23,568 bases of DNA from Microcaldota archaeon. GTDB lineage: Archaea; Micrarchaeota; Micrarchaeia; Micrarchaeales; Micrarchaeaceae. The stretch lies in NCBI GenBank assembly GCA_021827955.1, contig JAKATY010000020.1, forward strand, positions 1 through 23,568, read 5' to 3'. This document shows positions 6,977 through 14,399 of the stretch, one piece after another (the stretch's first letter is position 1; each line of letters starts with the position of its first letter). A program made the position numbers and the translations under genes. Below the pieces are notes generated by a model. It saw only the letters and a list, made by a program, of their open reading frames with translations. It ran no database searches and was not told the DNA's origin.

Positions 6977-7987
6977 TCAAATGCTTTCTATGCCTTTCAG
7001 GAAGTCAAGGTTTGTATTTGAAGTGGAGGGTATGTACTTTGCGGTACCGAACCTAGGAGTAACTCCTGTGACTATTGACATGACGCGTATTTCATCGCGC
7101 ATTTCTGGCACAAGCCTTGCCCCGAAGATCACGTTGGCTTTCTCGTCCAGTCCTTCCGTTACTCCTGCTCCCACCTTCGTTGCTTCTTCTATAGAAAGGG
7201 ATAACCCGCCTGCAACGTGGACCATGGCGCTTTTTGCGCCTTCGTAATCGACGTCGAGCATCGGATGTGTTATTGTTGACTTTACGGCTTTCTCCACTCT
7301 TTCTGTTCCAGACCCATAGCCTAGGTTTATCACTGCTGTTCCGGCATCGCGCAATGTGGATCTTACATCAGCAAAGTCCAGATTTATCAGGCTTGGCAGC
7401 ATTATAGTGTCTGCGATGCCCTTCACTGCGCTCATCGCAACATTGTCTATTAAATCGAATGCCTTTTCTATCTGGAGGTTCGGCGCGTAGCTAAGGATCC
7501 TGTCATTCTCCAGCACTATGGTGGTATCAGCGTTCTTGTAGAGCTGTTGCAGCCCCCAATCCGCCTTCTGCTTCCTTATCCTTTCCAGCGAGAAAGGATA
7601 TGTCACAAACGCCACTACTAGAGATCCCTGCTCCCGTGCAAGCTGTGCGATTACAGGTGCAGAGCCGGTTCCTGTGCCTCCGCCCATTCCTGCGCAGAGG
7701 AAGATCATGTCGTACCCGCTTATGGCTTCAATTATTTCATTCCTGCTGGCATCTGCAGCCTTGGCTGCGATCTCTGGAAAGCCTCCAGCCCCAAGGCCTC
7801 TTGTGATCTCTTTCCCTATGAGGATCTTCTTGTCTGCATTTATCATGTTGAGGTGCTTTGCATCGGTGTTAACGGCGATGGTGGCTGCGCTCCTTATTCC
7901 GCGCGAATACAGCTTGTTGACAAGGTTGCTACCCTGACCTCCGGCTCCTACAACAGCAATCTTCGCAACAAATTCTTCTTCTGCCAT
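6977..7987 (-). CDS. ftsZ: FtsZ, second copy of tandem pair
   Basis: Tubulin-like GTPase forming the division ring. From the ATG at 7987 it has 336 residues: T1 loop GAGGQGSN (14-21), GTP signature GMGGGTGTG (100-108), and catalytic T7 loop NLDFAD (202-207), so GTP binding and hydrolysis residues are intact. The C-terminus after about residue 310 is a short linker ending LDFLKGIESI, a possible partner-docking peptide. The first ftsZ stop overlaps an in-frame ATG at 7999 (TGATG), but GGTGAG lies only a few bases before ATG 7987, making that the likelier start. It is closely related to, yet clearly diverged from, its neighbour; the two may be the FtsZ1 and FtsZ2 types, but I cannot assign which without a tree. 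Confidence 0.95.
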   Translation of the reverse strand: MAEEEFVAKIAVVGAGGQGSNLVNKLYSRGIRSAATIAVNTDAKHLNMINADKKILIGKEITRGLGAGGFPEIAAKAADASRNEIIEAISGYDMIFLCAGMGGGTGTGSAPVIAQLAREQGSLVVAFVTYPFSLERIRKQKADWGLQQLYKNADTTIVLENDRILSYAPNLQIEKAFDLIDNVAMSAVKGIADTIMLPSLINLDFADVRSTLRDAGTAVINLGYGSGTERVEKAVKSTITHPMLDVDYEGAKSAMVHVAGGLSLSIEEATKVGAGVTEGLDEKANVIFGARLVPEMRDEIRVMSIVTGVTPRFGTAKYIPSTSNTNLDFLKGIESI

Positions 7988-7998
7988 TGCACTCACCA

Positions 7999-9045
7999 TC
8001 AGATCATTTCAAGGTCGCCGTACGCCTGCTGCTTCTGCTTCGCTTCGGTCCTTCCTATTATGCTCGAGCCTTTGACTCCCGTGACTATCGCGACTATTTC
8101 AAGCTGATCCTCGTAGCCGGGGATTATCCTAGCGCCCCACTTTATGTTCGCCTTCGAATCCATCTTCTCGGTTATTATGTCTCCGGCCTTTATCGCATCG
8201 CCTATCGTGAGCGATGTCCCGCCAGAGATATGTATCAGTGCGCCGGAAGCTCCTTCATAGTCAACATCCAGCAGCTTGTTCTTCAGCACTGCATCTGCGG
8301 CAATGTTGACTTTGTCGTTGCCCTTGCCGATTCCAACTGATATGAAACCTACGTCGCCATTCGCCATTATGGACCTAACATCTGCAAAATCTATATTGAT
8401 CAGGCTCGGCTGTGTTATAGTCCACACAAGCCCGCCTATCGCCTTTGCAAGCACTTCGTCCGCAAGCGCGAAAGCGTCATTCATCGGAAGGTTCGGCACG
8501 AGCTTAACAAGCCTGTTGTTATCAAGGATTATTACGCTGTTGCTGAACTTCCTGAGGTTCTGTATGCCTTCTTCGGCCTTTACCTTTCTCACGCGCTCCA
8601 GGTCGAACGGATAGGTAACCATGGATATTACTATGGCACCCTGCTCCCTTGCAATCTGCGCCGCTATAGGTGCAGAACCTGTTCCTGTGCCTCCGCCCAT
8701 TCCTGCGCAGAGGAAAACGAGCTGTGATCCAGAAAAAACATCTTCAAGCGCCTGCCTGTCCACTTCTGCGGCTTTCTCTCCTATCTTTGGATCTCCGCCT
8801 GCGCCTAATCCTTTAGTTATCGTCTTTCCGATAAGCACTTTTTTGATTCGGTCATCTATTATCTTGAAATGCTGAGCATCAGTATTCACAGCAACAAACT
8901 CTGTGCCTTTCACACCGGCCTTTATAAGCCTGTTCACTATGTTGCATCCAGCACCTCCAAACCCTACAGTAACAATTTTTATTTCAGAAGAGCTAAACGG
9001 CTCCTCACTTTTCTGCCCTAAGACGTCGCTAACAAGGTCGCTCAT
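7999..9045 (-). CDS. ftsZ: FtsZ, first copy of tandem pair
   Basis: Tubulin-like division GTPase, 348 residues. T1 loop GFGGAGCN (28-35), signature GMGGGTGTG (115-123) and T7 NIDFAD (217-222) are all intact. The segment PNLPMNDAFALADEVL and the LLDVDYEGASGALIHI block resemble the FtsZ1 type of methanogens as I recall it, but this is not decisive. The C-terminal tail (about 320-348) is short and rich in Q/K, ending GDLEMI. It is the first gene of a two-gene unit whose stop overlaps the reading start region of the second ftsZ, suggesting the two proteins are made in fixed proportion. A TATA box 35 bases upstream implies a very short leader. Confidence 0.96.
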   Translation of the reverse strand: MSDLVSDVLGQKSEEPFSSSEIKIVTVGFGGAGCNIVNRLIKAGVKGTEFVAVNTDAQHFKIIDDRIKKVLIGKTITKGLGAGGDPKIGEKAAEVDRQALEDVFSGSQLVFLCAGMGGGTGTGSAPIAAQIAREQGAIVISMVTYPFDLERVRKVKAEEGIQNLRKFSNSVIILDNNRLVKLVPNLPMNDAFALADEVLAKAIGGLVWTITQPSLINIDFADVRSIMANGDVGFISVGIGKGNDKVNIAADAVLKNKLLDVDYEGASGALIHISGGTSLTIGDAIKAGDIITEKMDSKANIKWGARIIPGYEDQLEIVAIVTGVKGSSIIGRTEAKQKQQAYGDLEMI

Positions 9046-9076
9046 CTAATCGCCTAAAATGGATGCTCTAAGAAAC

Positions 9077-9084
9077 TTTAAAAA
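9077..9084 (-). promoter_or_regulatory. TATA box for the ftsZ pair
   Basis: The minus strand reads TTTTTAAA, centred about 35 bases before the first ftsZ ATG. The 5' leader would be only about 8-10 bases. Confidence 0.5.
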
Positions 9085-9142
9085 CCTTGTGCTGTCAGGC
9101 ACATATATGGCAGTTTAACAAAAGGCGTGACAAAAGAAGCAC

Positions 9143-9161
9143 AAAAAAGGGAATTCCTTTT
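9143..9161 (-). terminator. Inverted repeat with T6 run
   Basis: AAAAGG (9145-9150) and CCTTTT (9156-9161) form a 6-bp stem; on the minus strand it is followed by a run of T. It lies between the 211-aa gene and the ftsZ promoter. Confidence 0.35.
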
Positions 9162-9187
9162 ACCTTATTACATATTGATTTACCTAG

Positions 9188-9200
9188 GTATATTTAAAAA
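9188..9200. promoter_or_regulatory. TATA-like element with no obvious gene
   Basis: GTATATTTAAAAA reads as a TATA box on either strand. The plus direction would start near 9225 and run antisense into the 211-aa gene; the minus direction would start near 9165. No ORF of useful length follows on either strand. Confidence 0.25.
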
Positions 9201-9230
9201 GAGCAGGATTGAAGACGGAATTATGGCATG

Positions 9231-9256
9231 CAGCAAAAATTTTAAGAAAAATTAGG
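9231..9256 (-). terminator. Poly-T terminator after the 211-aa gene
   Basis: The minus strand shows AATTTTTCTT and AAAATTTTTGC beginning about 20 bases past the stop codon, a double U-tract. Confidence 0.5.
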
Positions 9257-9274
9257 ATGCAGCGTGGAATGTTG

Positions 9275-9910
9275 TTATCTTTGCATAGAGAAGCTTCCGA
9301 GATCGTTTCCGAAATTGCTCAGTACCACATATTCTGAGTAGTTGGCATCCGAAGCGGTGTAGTTTACAAGCCATACATTGCTGAAATTCCTGCTCAGTGG
9401 CGTAGCTGCTGATGCGAGCTGCGTGTAGTAGCGTGCATGCGCATGCGTCTCATTGTATCCGAAAAGGCTGACATAAGAGGATGCTTGCGAAGAAGCATTG
9501 GTTGCGATGGCGATTGCAACAGATGGAAGGCTTATGAAATACGAGGATACGTTAGAGAACCCGTGCACAAAGCATGGGATTGTGCCGCTGGTATAAGAAT
9601 CAAGCACGCTGGATAGAGTCAATGCAGGATAATCAAACCCTTTCACCATTACGGTAGGGCATGCCAGCGTCCCGTTGTAGGTTATGCTGACCACAATGTC
9701 CCAGCTTCCGCTCTTTAGCGAAGAAGGGGTTGCACTTACAATGTTTATAGTTGCATTGGAATTGCTCTGCATGAGGTCTGAAACAACAAACGACTCGGCC
9801 TGCTGTTCTGTAACCCCTGAAGAAGAGGGCCTTATGGCAATCAGGAATAGCGCAAGAGCAAGTACTATTACAACAATAGCCGCGAGCGCTACTTTTGCGA
9901 ACAGGTTCAT
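9275..9910 (-). CDS. Membrane-anchored exported protein, unknown function
   Basis: I do not recognise a family. The 211 residues begin with one strong hydrophobic helix (about 5-27, VALAAIVVIVLALALFLIAI) and the rest is polar, poor in charge and rich in Ser, Thr, Asn, Tyr and Val, as in archaeal surface proteins. Eight N-X-S/T sequons are present (NAT, NGT, NVS, NAS, NET, NFS, NYT, NYS), and two cysteines could form a disulfide. The likely topology is N-in with the body outside the cell. A TATA box at 9932-9941 implies a leaderless transcript. It lies directly upstream of the ftsZ pair on the same strand but is separated by terminators, so a link to division is only suggestive. Confidence 0.75.
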   Translation of the reverse strand: MNLFAKVALAAIVVIVLALALFLIAIRPSSSGVTEQQAESFVVSDLMQSNSNATINIVSATPSSLKSGSWDIVVSITYNGTLACPTVMVKGFDYPALTLSSVLDSYTSGTIPCFVHGFSNVSSYFISLPSVAIAIATNASSQASSYVSLFGYNETHAHARYYTQLASAATPLSRNFSNVWLVNYTASDANYSEYVVLSNFGNDLGSFSMQR

Positions 9911-9931
9911 GATTTAACCTTGTCGGATTAG

Positions 9932-9941
9932 TAATTTATAG
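9932..9941 (-). promoter_or_regulatory. TATA box for the 211-aa surface protein
   Basis: The minus strand reads CTATAAATTA about 27 bases before the ATG, so transcription should begin at or next to the start codon. Confidence 0.45.
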
Positions 9942-10018
9942 ATATCGCAATGCGCAGTTTAAGCTGTTTTGCAAAGCCCTGCAGCTTTTGGTTTAGAAAC
10001 AGCGATTAGGCGAACTCG

Positions 10019-10918
10019 TCACTCTTTGTTTGAGAGATATAGCAGGATTGCTTTCGCGAGCAGTTTCTTGTTCTTTGCCTGCTCCCATACTATGCTTTGC
10101 GGGCCATCCAGCACTTCTGAAGTTATCTCCTCGCCTCTGTGCGCCGGAAGGCAGTGCATCACAAGCGCATCGCTGTTTGCGTATGAAAGGAGATTGCCGT
10201 TTACCTGATAGCCGGAGAAAAGCTTTCTCCTCTCTTCAGCTTCCTGTTCCTGCCCCATGCTCACGAATGTGTCAGTATAGATTATTTCTGCGCCGTCAAG
10301 CGCCTCTTGCGGATCGTTATAGGTATCAATCTTGCCGTATTCCCTTGCTTTGGTAAAGTAGAAGCTGTTTGGCATGTAGCCTTTAGGCCCGAGCAGCACC
10401 ACTTCCATGCCGAGCTTCGTTGCGGTAAGCATCAGGGAATTTGCAGTGTTTGCTGCTATGTCTCCGACAAATGCAAGCTTTACGTTCTTGAGGTTCTTCT
10501 TGTGGCTGCGCACGGTGTATATATCCACAAGAGCCTGTGTGGGGTGCTCAAGATCGGTAAGCGCGTTTATTACGGGCACGGTGGAATTGTTTGCTATCTC
10601 GATCAGGTCGTTGTGGCTGTACAGCCTTGCAGCGATGAAATCACAATATCCGGCAAGCATGCGCGCCGTGTCTGAGATCCTTTCTCCTCTCTTCAAATGA
10701 GAGGTCTGAGCGTCTATGTAAATCCCATAGCCTCCGAGCTCTGCTATTGCAGCTTCGAAAGAGACTCTCGTGCGGGTGGATGACTTTTCGAAGAGAAGCG
10801 CCAGCACCGAATGCTCCTTAAGAGTTACCTCTTCGTTGCCCTCCTTTATAGAGTCGGCAATCTCGAATATCTTGAGGATCTGGTCCTTAGACAGATCGTC
10901 AGAACTTATAATGTTCAA
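10019..10918 (-). CDS. argF: Ornithine carbamoyltransferase
   Basis: Joins carbamoyl phosphate and ornithine to citrulline, or runs in reverse in the arginine deiminase pathway. The 299 residues hold the carbamoyl-phosphate site SSTRTR (46-51), HPTQ (125-128), the ornithine loop SMG (220-222, with Asp216 before it) and HCLPAH (255-260). All key residues are present and length is normal. The start is TTG 10918, immediately after the TGA of the 125-aa gene, with GGTGG four to five bases upstream; no ATG gives a better N-terminus. No other arginine genes are in the window, so anabolic (argF) versus catabolic (arcB) use is undecided. Confidence 0.94.
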   Translation of the reverse strand: MNIISSDDLSKDQILKIFEIADSIKEGNEEVTLKEHSVLALLFEKSSTRTRVSFEAAIAELGGYGIYIDAQTSHLKRGERISDTARMLAGYCDFIAARLYSHNDLIEIANNSTVPVINALTDLEHPTQALVDIYTVRSHKKNLKNVKLAFVGDIAANTANSLMLTATKLGMEVVLLGPKGYMPNSFYFTKAREYGKIDTYNDPQEALDGAEIIYTDTFVSMGQEQEAEERRKLFSGYQVNGNLLSYANSDALVMHCLPAHRGEEITSEVLDGPQSIVWEQAKNKKLLAKAILLYLSNKE

Positions 10919-11296
10919 TCAACCACCCAGTATAAGCCCTATGCCAAAATTGCCTTTTGATTCATCTTCGTCTACTATGTTTATGACCTTCTTCTCTGTT
11001 TCCGCATCGGCGCGCTTGCAGCTCGGCACTTCTTTATATAGCTTCTCTTCGGCACCGGTGAAAAAATCGTCGCTCGCTTTCAGATAGAGGTAATATTTCT
11101 CCGGATCTAGGCTTATGGAAGCGCCGGATTTTATTATATAGCTCTGCCTTGCGAATATTATGTTGGCATACTTGTCGGAGCTTATTGCCTTGAGCTGTTC
11201 GGAGCTCAGGCTCGAATCGGCGTACGGATCGTATTCCAGCAGCTTCTTCAGCTTTTCATAATCAGGCTTATCACACACGTATACTCTTGCGGACAT
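10919..11296 (-). CDS. Conserved-looking 125-aa protein, unknown
   Basis: I do not recognise this protein. It is soluble, about 125 residues, rich in Lys, Tyr, Asp and Glu, with no membrane helix. It has two cysteines (VYVCDKP near 8 and PSCKRAD near 93), a helical DYEKLKKLLEYDPYADS segment, a hydrophobic central part (YANIIFARQSYII, YYLYLKASDDFF) and an unusual glycine-rich end, GNFGIGLILGG. ATG 11296 lies one base after the eS8 stop (TGAAATG) and its own TGA touches the argF TTG. This tight packing with eS8 argues that it is a real gene, perhaps linked to translation. Confidence 0.72.
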   Translation of the reverse strand: MSARVYVCDKPDYEKLKKLLEYDPYADSSLSSEQLKAISSDKYANIIFARQSYIIKSGASISLDPEKYYLYLKASDDFFTGAEEKLYKEVPSCKRADAETEKKVINIVDEDESKGNFGIGLILGG

Positions 11297-11297
11297 T

Positions 11298-11696
11298 TCA
11301 ACCCTCTACGATTTTGGCGTTGACGGTGCCTTCCCTGCCCGGCCTGTTTATGACTATCGCCTTGCCAAGCTCGGTGTCGATCAACGCCCCTTTGGTTATT
11401 ACCCCCTGCCTTGAAAAGTTCCTGTTGTCCTTAGATTCCAACACGGATTTTATTTTCGCTTTCTTGTAGCCGTCTTTTGTGAGCACGTTGGCGAAAGCGA
11501 TCCTGTTGGCTCTTGCAGCTATGTTGCCGCCCCTTCTCCTGAAGGACTTTATATCGTTCTCCTGCGAAACCCGCGTTGCGGAGAAGTAGTTGCCTACCTC
11601 GCTTCGCCTTCTGTCCCTGAACTTTATCTTCTTCTTGCCGTTTCCCTTGCTTTTGGATTTTGACTTTCCACTGAATTGTTTTCCAAATTGGCTCAT
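11298..11696 (-). CDS. rps8e: Ribosomal protein eS8 (S8e)
   Basis: Small-subunit ribosomal protein in archaea and eukaryotes. The 132 residues show a basic, disordered N-terminus (GKSKSKSKGNGKKK), then the family blocks RRRGGNIAARANRIAFANVL and KKAKIKSVLESKDNRNFSRQ, and a C-terminal ITKGALIDTELGKAIVINRP followed by GREGTVNA. The start ATG 11696 has a strong GGAGATG just upstream. A TATA box at 11758-11766 and a small hairpin in the leader precede it. It is the first gene of a coupled three-gene unit with the 125-aa protein and argF. Confidence 0.95.
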   Translation of the reverse strand: MSQFGKQFSGKSKSKSKGNGKKKIKFRDRRRSEVGNYFSATRVSQENDIKSFRRRGGNIAARANRIAFANVLTKDGYKKAKIKSVLESKDNRNFSRQGVITKGALIDTELGKAIVINRPGREGTVNAKIVEG

Positions 11697-11733
11697 TGCA
11701 TCTCCTTCGCTTTTTGCTTTGGATGAAAAAATG

Positions 11734-11751
11734 GTGCGGGCGCTATCGCAC
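11734..11751 (-). promoter_or_regulatory. Leader hairpin of eS8
   Basis: GTGCG (11734-11738) and CGCAC (11747-11751) form a 5-bp stem with an 8-base loop, at or near the predicted transcript start. It could serve ribosomal protein autoregulation, but this is a guess. Confidence 0.25.
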
Positions 11752-11757
11752 GCTGCT

Positions 11758-11766
11758 ATTATAAAG
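11758..11766 (-). promoter_or_regulatory. TATA box for the eS8 unit
   Basis: The minus strand reads CTTTATAAT, about 66 bases before the ATG, giving a leader of about 40 bases. Confidence 0.45.
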
Positions 11767-11796
11767 CTAATTAAGCTAACATTAAGTTACGAGAAA

Positions 11797-11809
11797 AATA
11801 ATATAATAC
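11797..11809 (+). promoter_or_regulatory. TATA box for the small acetyltransferase
   Basis: AAATAATATAATA about 80 bases before the TTG start, back to back with the eS8 promoter in the 185-bp divergent gap. Confidence 0.35.
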
Positions 11810-11881
11810 TTTACTTTGACGAATTGATATTTGAGCAGGGTAGGATGATAATCTTTTTGGCAAGAGGAATTTGGTGGTTTA

Positions 11882-12157
11882 TTGGAAGATAAGGTAGAGC
11901 GCGAAGAGGGAAGATTCTACATGAAGACAGGGCATGGCGAGGCGGAACTGCTGTACAGGATAGACGGAAGTACAATGGAAGTGTTTCACACCTTTACCCC
12001 GCCAGAGGACAGAGGCAAAGGGGTTGCCGAGAAGCTCGCCTATGCTGCATTGGATTTTGCCAAATCGAAGGGGCTTAAAATAAAGCCGGAGTGCACATAC
12101 ATGCAGTTTTTCTTCTATAAGCATCAGGAGCTAAGCATTTACGAAGAACCGCTGTAG
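11882..12157 (+). CDS. Small GNAT-type N-acetyltransferase-like protein
   Basis: A 91-residue protein resembling the short GNAT family (Acetyltransf_CG, YidJ-like). It has the acyl-CoA pyrophosphate-binding motif in HTFTPPEDRGKGVAEKLAYAAL (RGKGVA, about 43-49), and the family ending LKIKPECTYMQFFFYKHQE. Substrate unknown. The start TTG 11882 is supported by GGTGG (11873-11877) just upstream, and the family N-terminus (EEGRFYMKTGHGEAELLYRI) begins before the first internal ATG at 11921. A short inverted repeat (12148-12152 with 12168-12172) flanks the stop codon. Confidence 0.82.
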   Translation: MEDKVEREEGRFYMKTGHGEAELLYRIDGSTMEVFHTFTPPEDRGKGVAEKLAYAALDFAKSKGLKIKPECTYMQFFFYKHQELSIYEEPL

Positions 12158-12182
12158 CGAGCCTTTTGCGGTAATAAAAGCA

Positions 12183-12191
12183 ATTATAAAT
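12183..12191 (+). promoter_or_regulatory. TATA box for the tRNA-binding protein
   Basis: ATTATAAAT about 58 bases before the ATG at 12245, predicting transcription from near 12216. Confidence 0.4.
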
Positions 12192-12244
12192 TTTGTTTGA
12201 GGAACGATTTTGGCTGGTAACGGATATTTTCATCGGATGGTCGC

Positions 12245-12574
12245 ATGGTAAGCATAAACGAGTTTTCAAGCATAGATTTGAGGGTAGGCAAAATAGTTGA
12301 GATAGAGGACCTTGAAGGCGCAAAGGGACCTATCTACAGGGCAAAGGTAGACTTGGGCGAAGCAGGGTTAAAGAACATAGCCATGGGCCTCAAGAATGTA
12401 TACAGCAAAGAGGAGCTGCTGAACAGGCTTGTCATTGTAGTGGCCAACCTGGAGCCGAAGAAGATTGCAAATTTCATCTCTGAAGGCATGCTGCTTGCCG
12501 CCGAAGACGAAAACGGGGTAATAGCATTGTTGCAGCCTGACAAGGAGCTGAAGCCCGGAAGTAAAATAAGATGA
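12245..12574 (+). CDS. Stand-alone tRNA-binding domain (MetRS C-terminal/EMAP-like)
   Basis: An OB-fold tRNA-binding protein of 109 residues, equivalent to the C-terminal appendage of bacterial MetRS, the MetRS beta subunit or CsaA. Family marks: the opening SSIDLRVGKIVEIEDLEGAK, IAMGLKNVY, VIVVANLEPKKIANFISEGM and the ending LLAAEDENGVIALLQPDKEL followed by KPGSKIR. It ends 36 bp from the end of the convergent MetRS gene, whose product lacks this domain, so it probably works in trans with MetRS. Start ATG 12245 matches the family start. Assignment to the domain is secure; the MetRS partnership is inferred from context. Confidence 0.9.
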   Translation: MVSINEFSSIDLRVGKIVEIEDLEGAKGPIYRAKVDLGEAGLKNIAMGLKNVYSKEELLNRLVIVVANLEPKKIANFISEGMLLAAEDENGVIALLQPDKELKPGSKIR

Positions 12575-12575
12575 A

Positions 12576-12591
12576 ATGCGAGAACCCGCAT
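12576..12591. terminator. Hairpin between convergent genes
   Basis: ATGCG, loop AGAACC, CGCAT lies one base past the stop of the tRNA-binding gene and is followed by CCTTGCGTTTTGCTTT. It probably marks the 3' end of that transcript, and perhaps of metG as well. Confidence 0.4.
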
Positions 12592-12610
12592 CCTTGCGTT
12601 TTGCTTTGAC

Positions 12611-14260
12611 TCAGGGGGTTGAAAACTTTTCCAGCTTCGCCTTTTCTGTTTCAGTTATCTTGTTGAACATCGGCTTTAGCTCAAGGCTTTCATCGAGCGC
12701 AAGCGGTTTCTCGAGATCCGAGAGCTTCGGAGAGCTTATCCCGAAATAGCACAATGCGTGCTCGCTCGCGCGAGGCGAAAACGGCCAAAGCATAAGAGCG
12801 CACGCGCGCGCCATGAATAGCAGCTCGGTTATTGTAGACAGGAACTCCTGCTTCTCTTCGTCTATCTTGCTTTTGGCAAGCTTCCAGGGCTCCTTTACGC
12901 TCATTATCTCATTGCCCTTTGAAGCAAGCGCAATCACATCGCGCAGCGCTTCCCTTATCCGTATCTTCTCGAAATGCAGGTTGTAGGATTCGAGATGCTT
13001 GCCTATCTCTTTCTCTGCCGAATCGTCAGCCTTCACGTTTTGGAACTGCAAACCGCTTTGCTTTGCTATCGAAAGGACGCGGTGCACGAAATTGCCTATG
13101 TTGCCGTTCATTACCTTGTCCACTATCTCGATGAGCAGCGCTATAGAGAACTCGCTGTCGGAAGTTTCTGGCAGCAGGTACGCGAGGGCAAACCTCCAGT
13201 AATCTGCAGGAAGTATCTCAAGCGCACTCTGTATGTTCAAGCCTACTCCTTTGCTCTTCGAGAACTTTACATTCCTGCTGTTCAGGAACTCGTAAGCGAA
13301 TATGGTAGTGGGAAGCACAAACCCCAGATTCGATCCTATGAGCATTCCTGGCCACATAAGGGTATGGAATTCTATGTTGTCCTTGCCCATGAACTGGACA
13401 AGCCTCGTGCTTCTTGCCTTCCAATAGGACGCCCATTTCTCTTTGCTCCACTCCTTCGTTATGCCTATGTAGCCCAGAGGTGCATCAAACCAGACATAGA
13501 ATACCTTGCCGGGCATGCCCGGCACTTCAAACCCCCATTTCATGCTCCTTGTTATTGCACGAGGCTCTAGGCCCTGCTTTATGTAGCTTGTCGACTTGTT
13601 TACCGCGTTTTTGCTCCAGTTTTTGCCGCTGTTGCGTTCTATAAACTCGGATATCTTCGGGGAGAGCTTCTTGAGGTCCAAGGCGAGATCCTCGGTGCGC
13701 ACAAAAGAGATATCCGTGCTGCCACATATTACACAATGCGGCTCTATCAGCTCTTTAGGATTTAGCAGGCGCCCGCACGTATCGCACTGATCTCCCCTTG
13801 CGTCTTTTGCGCCACAATACGGGCATGTGCCTTCTATGAACCTGTCGGAGAGGAACCGTTGATCCACGTTGCAGTATGCCTGCTCGCTCTCTATCTTGGA
13901 GATGTAGCCGTTGGATTTAAGGCCTTCGAATACCTCGTACACTATTTCCTTGTTTTCGGCTGAGTGGGTCTTGCCGTAGAAAGTGAAGGTGCAGCCGAAC
14001 CTTTCAAGCTGCTCCTTTATCTGAAGGTGCACCCGCTCCGCCAGCTCTTCAGGGCTTTCCTTCCTTTTGAACGCCTGCAGCTCTATCGGGGTGCCATGCT
14101 GATCAGAGCCGCATATGTATATCGCATCTTCACCCTGCATGACAAGATGCTTGTAATAAATATCTGCTGGCAGTATAGATCCTGCAAGGTTGCCAAGATG
14201 CGGGAGCGCTTCCGCATAGGGCAAAGCGGAGGTTATTATGATCTTTTCTTCATCAACCAT
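12611..14260 (-). CDS. metG: Methionyl-tRNA synthetase
   Basis: Class I synthetase charging tRNA-Met in the cytoplasm. The 549 residues carry the HIGH-type motif HLGN (21-24), a connective zinc domain with CPYC and CDTC (Cys146, 149, 159, 162) plus a second half-knuckle HCVIC (176, 179), the KMSKS-type loop KFSKS (332-336) and a helical anticodon domain ending near 549. The second zinc knuckle has only one visible CxxC pair. The C-terminal tRNA-binding domain found in many MetRS proteins is absent here and encoded separately by the convergent gene at 12245. A TATA box at 14289-14297 implies a short leader. Confidence 0.97.
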   Translation of the reverse strand: MVDEEKIIITSALPYAEALPHLGNLAGSILPADIYYKHLVMQGEDAIYICGSDQHGTPIELQAFKRKESPEELAERVHLQIKEQLERFGCTFTFYGKTHSAENKEIVYEVFEGLKSNGYISKIESEQAYCNVDQRFLSDRFIEGTCPYCGAKDARGDQCDTCGRLLNPKELIEPHCVICGSTDISFVRTEDLALDLKKLSPKISEFIERNSGKNWSKNAVNKSTSYIKQGLEPRAITRSMKWGFEVPGMPGKVFYVWFDAPLGYIGITKEWSKEKWASYWKARSTRLVQFMGKDNIEFHTLMWPGMLIGSNLGFVLPTTIFAYEFLNSRNVKFSKSKGVGLNIQSALEILPADYWRFALAYLLPETSDSEFSIALLIEIVDKVMNGNIGNFVHRVLSIAKQSGLQFQNVKADDSAEKEIGKHLESYNLHFEKIRIREALRDVIALASKGNEIMSVKEPWKLAKSKIDEEKQEFLSTITELLFMARACALMLWPFSPRASEHALCYFGISSPKLSDLEKPLALDESLELKPMFNKITETEKAKLEKFSTP

Positions 14261-14288
14261 TTACGCACCACTATATTTTTCATGGATA

Positions 14289-14297
14289 CTTTTATAG
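14289..14297 (-). promoter_or_regulatory. TATA box for metG
   Basis: The minus strand reads CTATAAAAG about 32 bases before the ATG at 14260, implying a nearly leaderless mRNA. Confidence 0.5.
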
Positions 14298-14313
14298 AAT
14301 TTGAGTACAAACC

Positions 14314-14322
14314 AATATAAAT
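14314..14322 (+). promoter_or_regulatory. TATA box for mcm
   Basis: AATATAAAT, about 118 bases before the chosen ATG. Transcription would start near 14345 and the leader would contain the inverted repeats described separately. Confidence 0.45.
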
Positions 14323-14339
14323 GCAGAAAGATCACGAGT

Positions 14340-14399
14340 ATAGCGTTTGACGCTATGCCGCAACTTTGCGTGCTCTAAATCTTTCGCGCGCACGCGCGA
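14340..14399 (+). promoter_or_regulatory. Two inverted repeats in the mcm leader
   Basis: ATAGCG, loop TTTGA, CGCTAT at 14340-14356, and TCGCGCG, CA, CGCGCGA at 14384-14399. The second is a G+C-only alternating tract ending 24 bases before the GGGAGGTG ribosome binding site. They may regulate mcm translation or be a protein-binding region in this divergent gap. Confidence 0.35.

Noticed and set aside
9223..9255. Tiny ORF MACSKNFKKN after the orphan TATA box
   Set aside because: Ten codons, no ribosome binding site, overlaps a terminator on the other strand.
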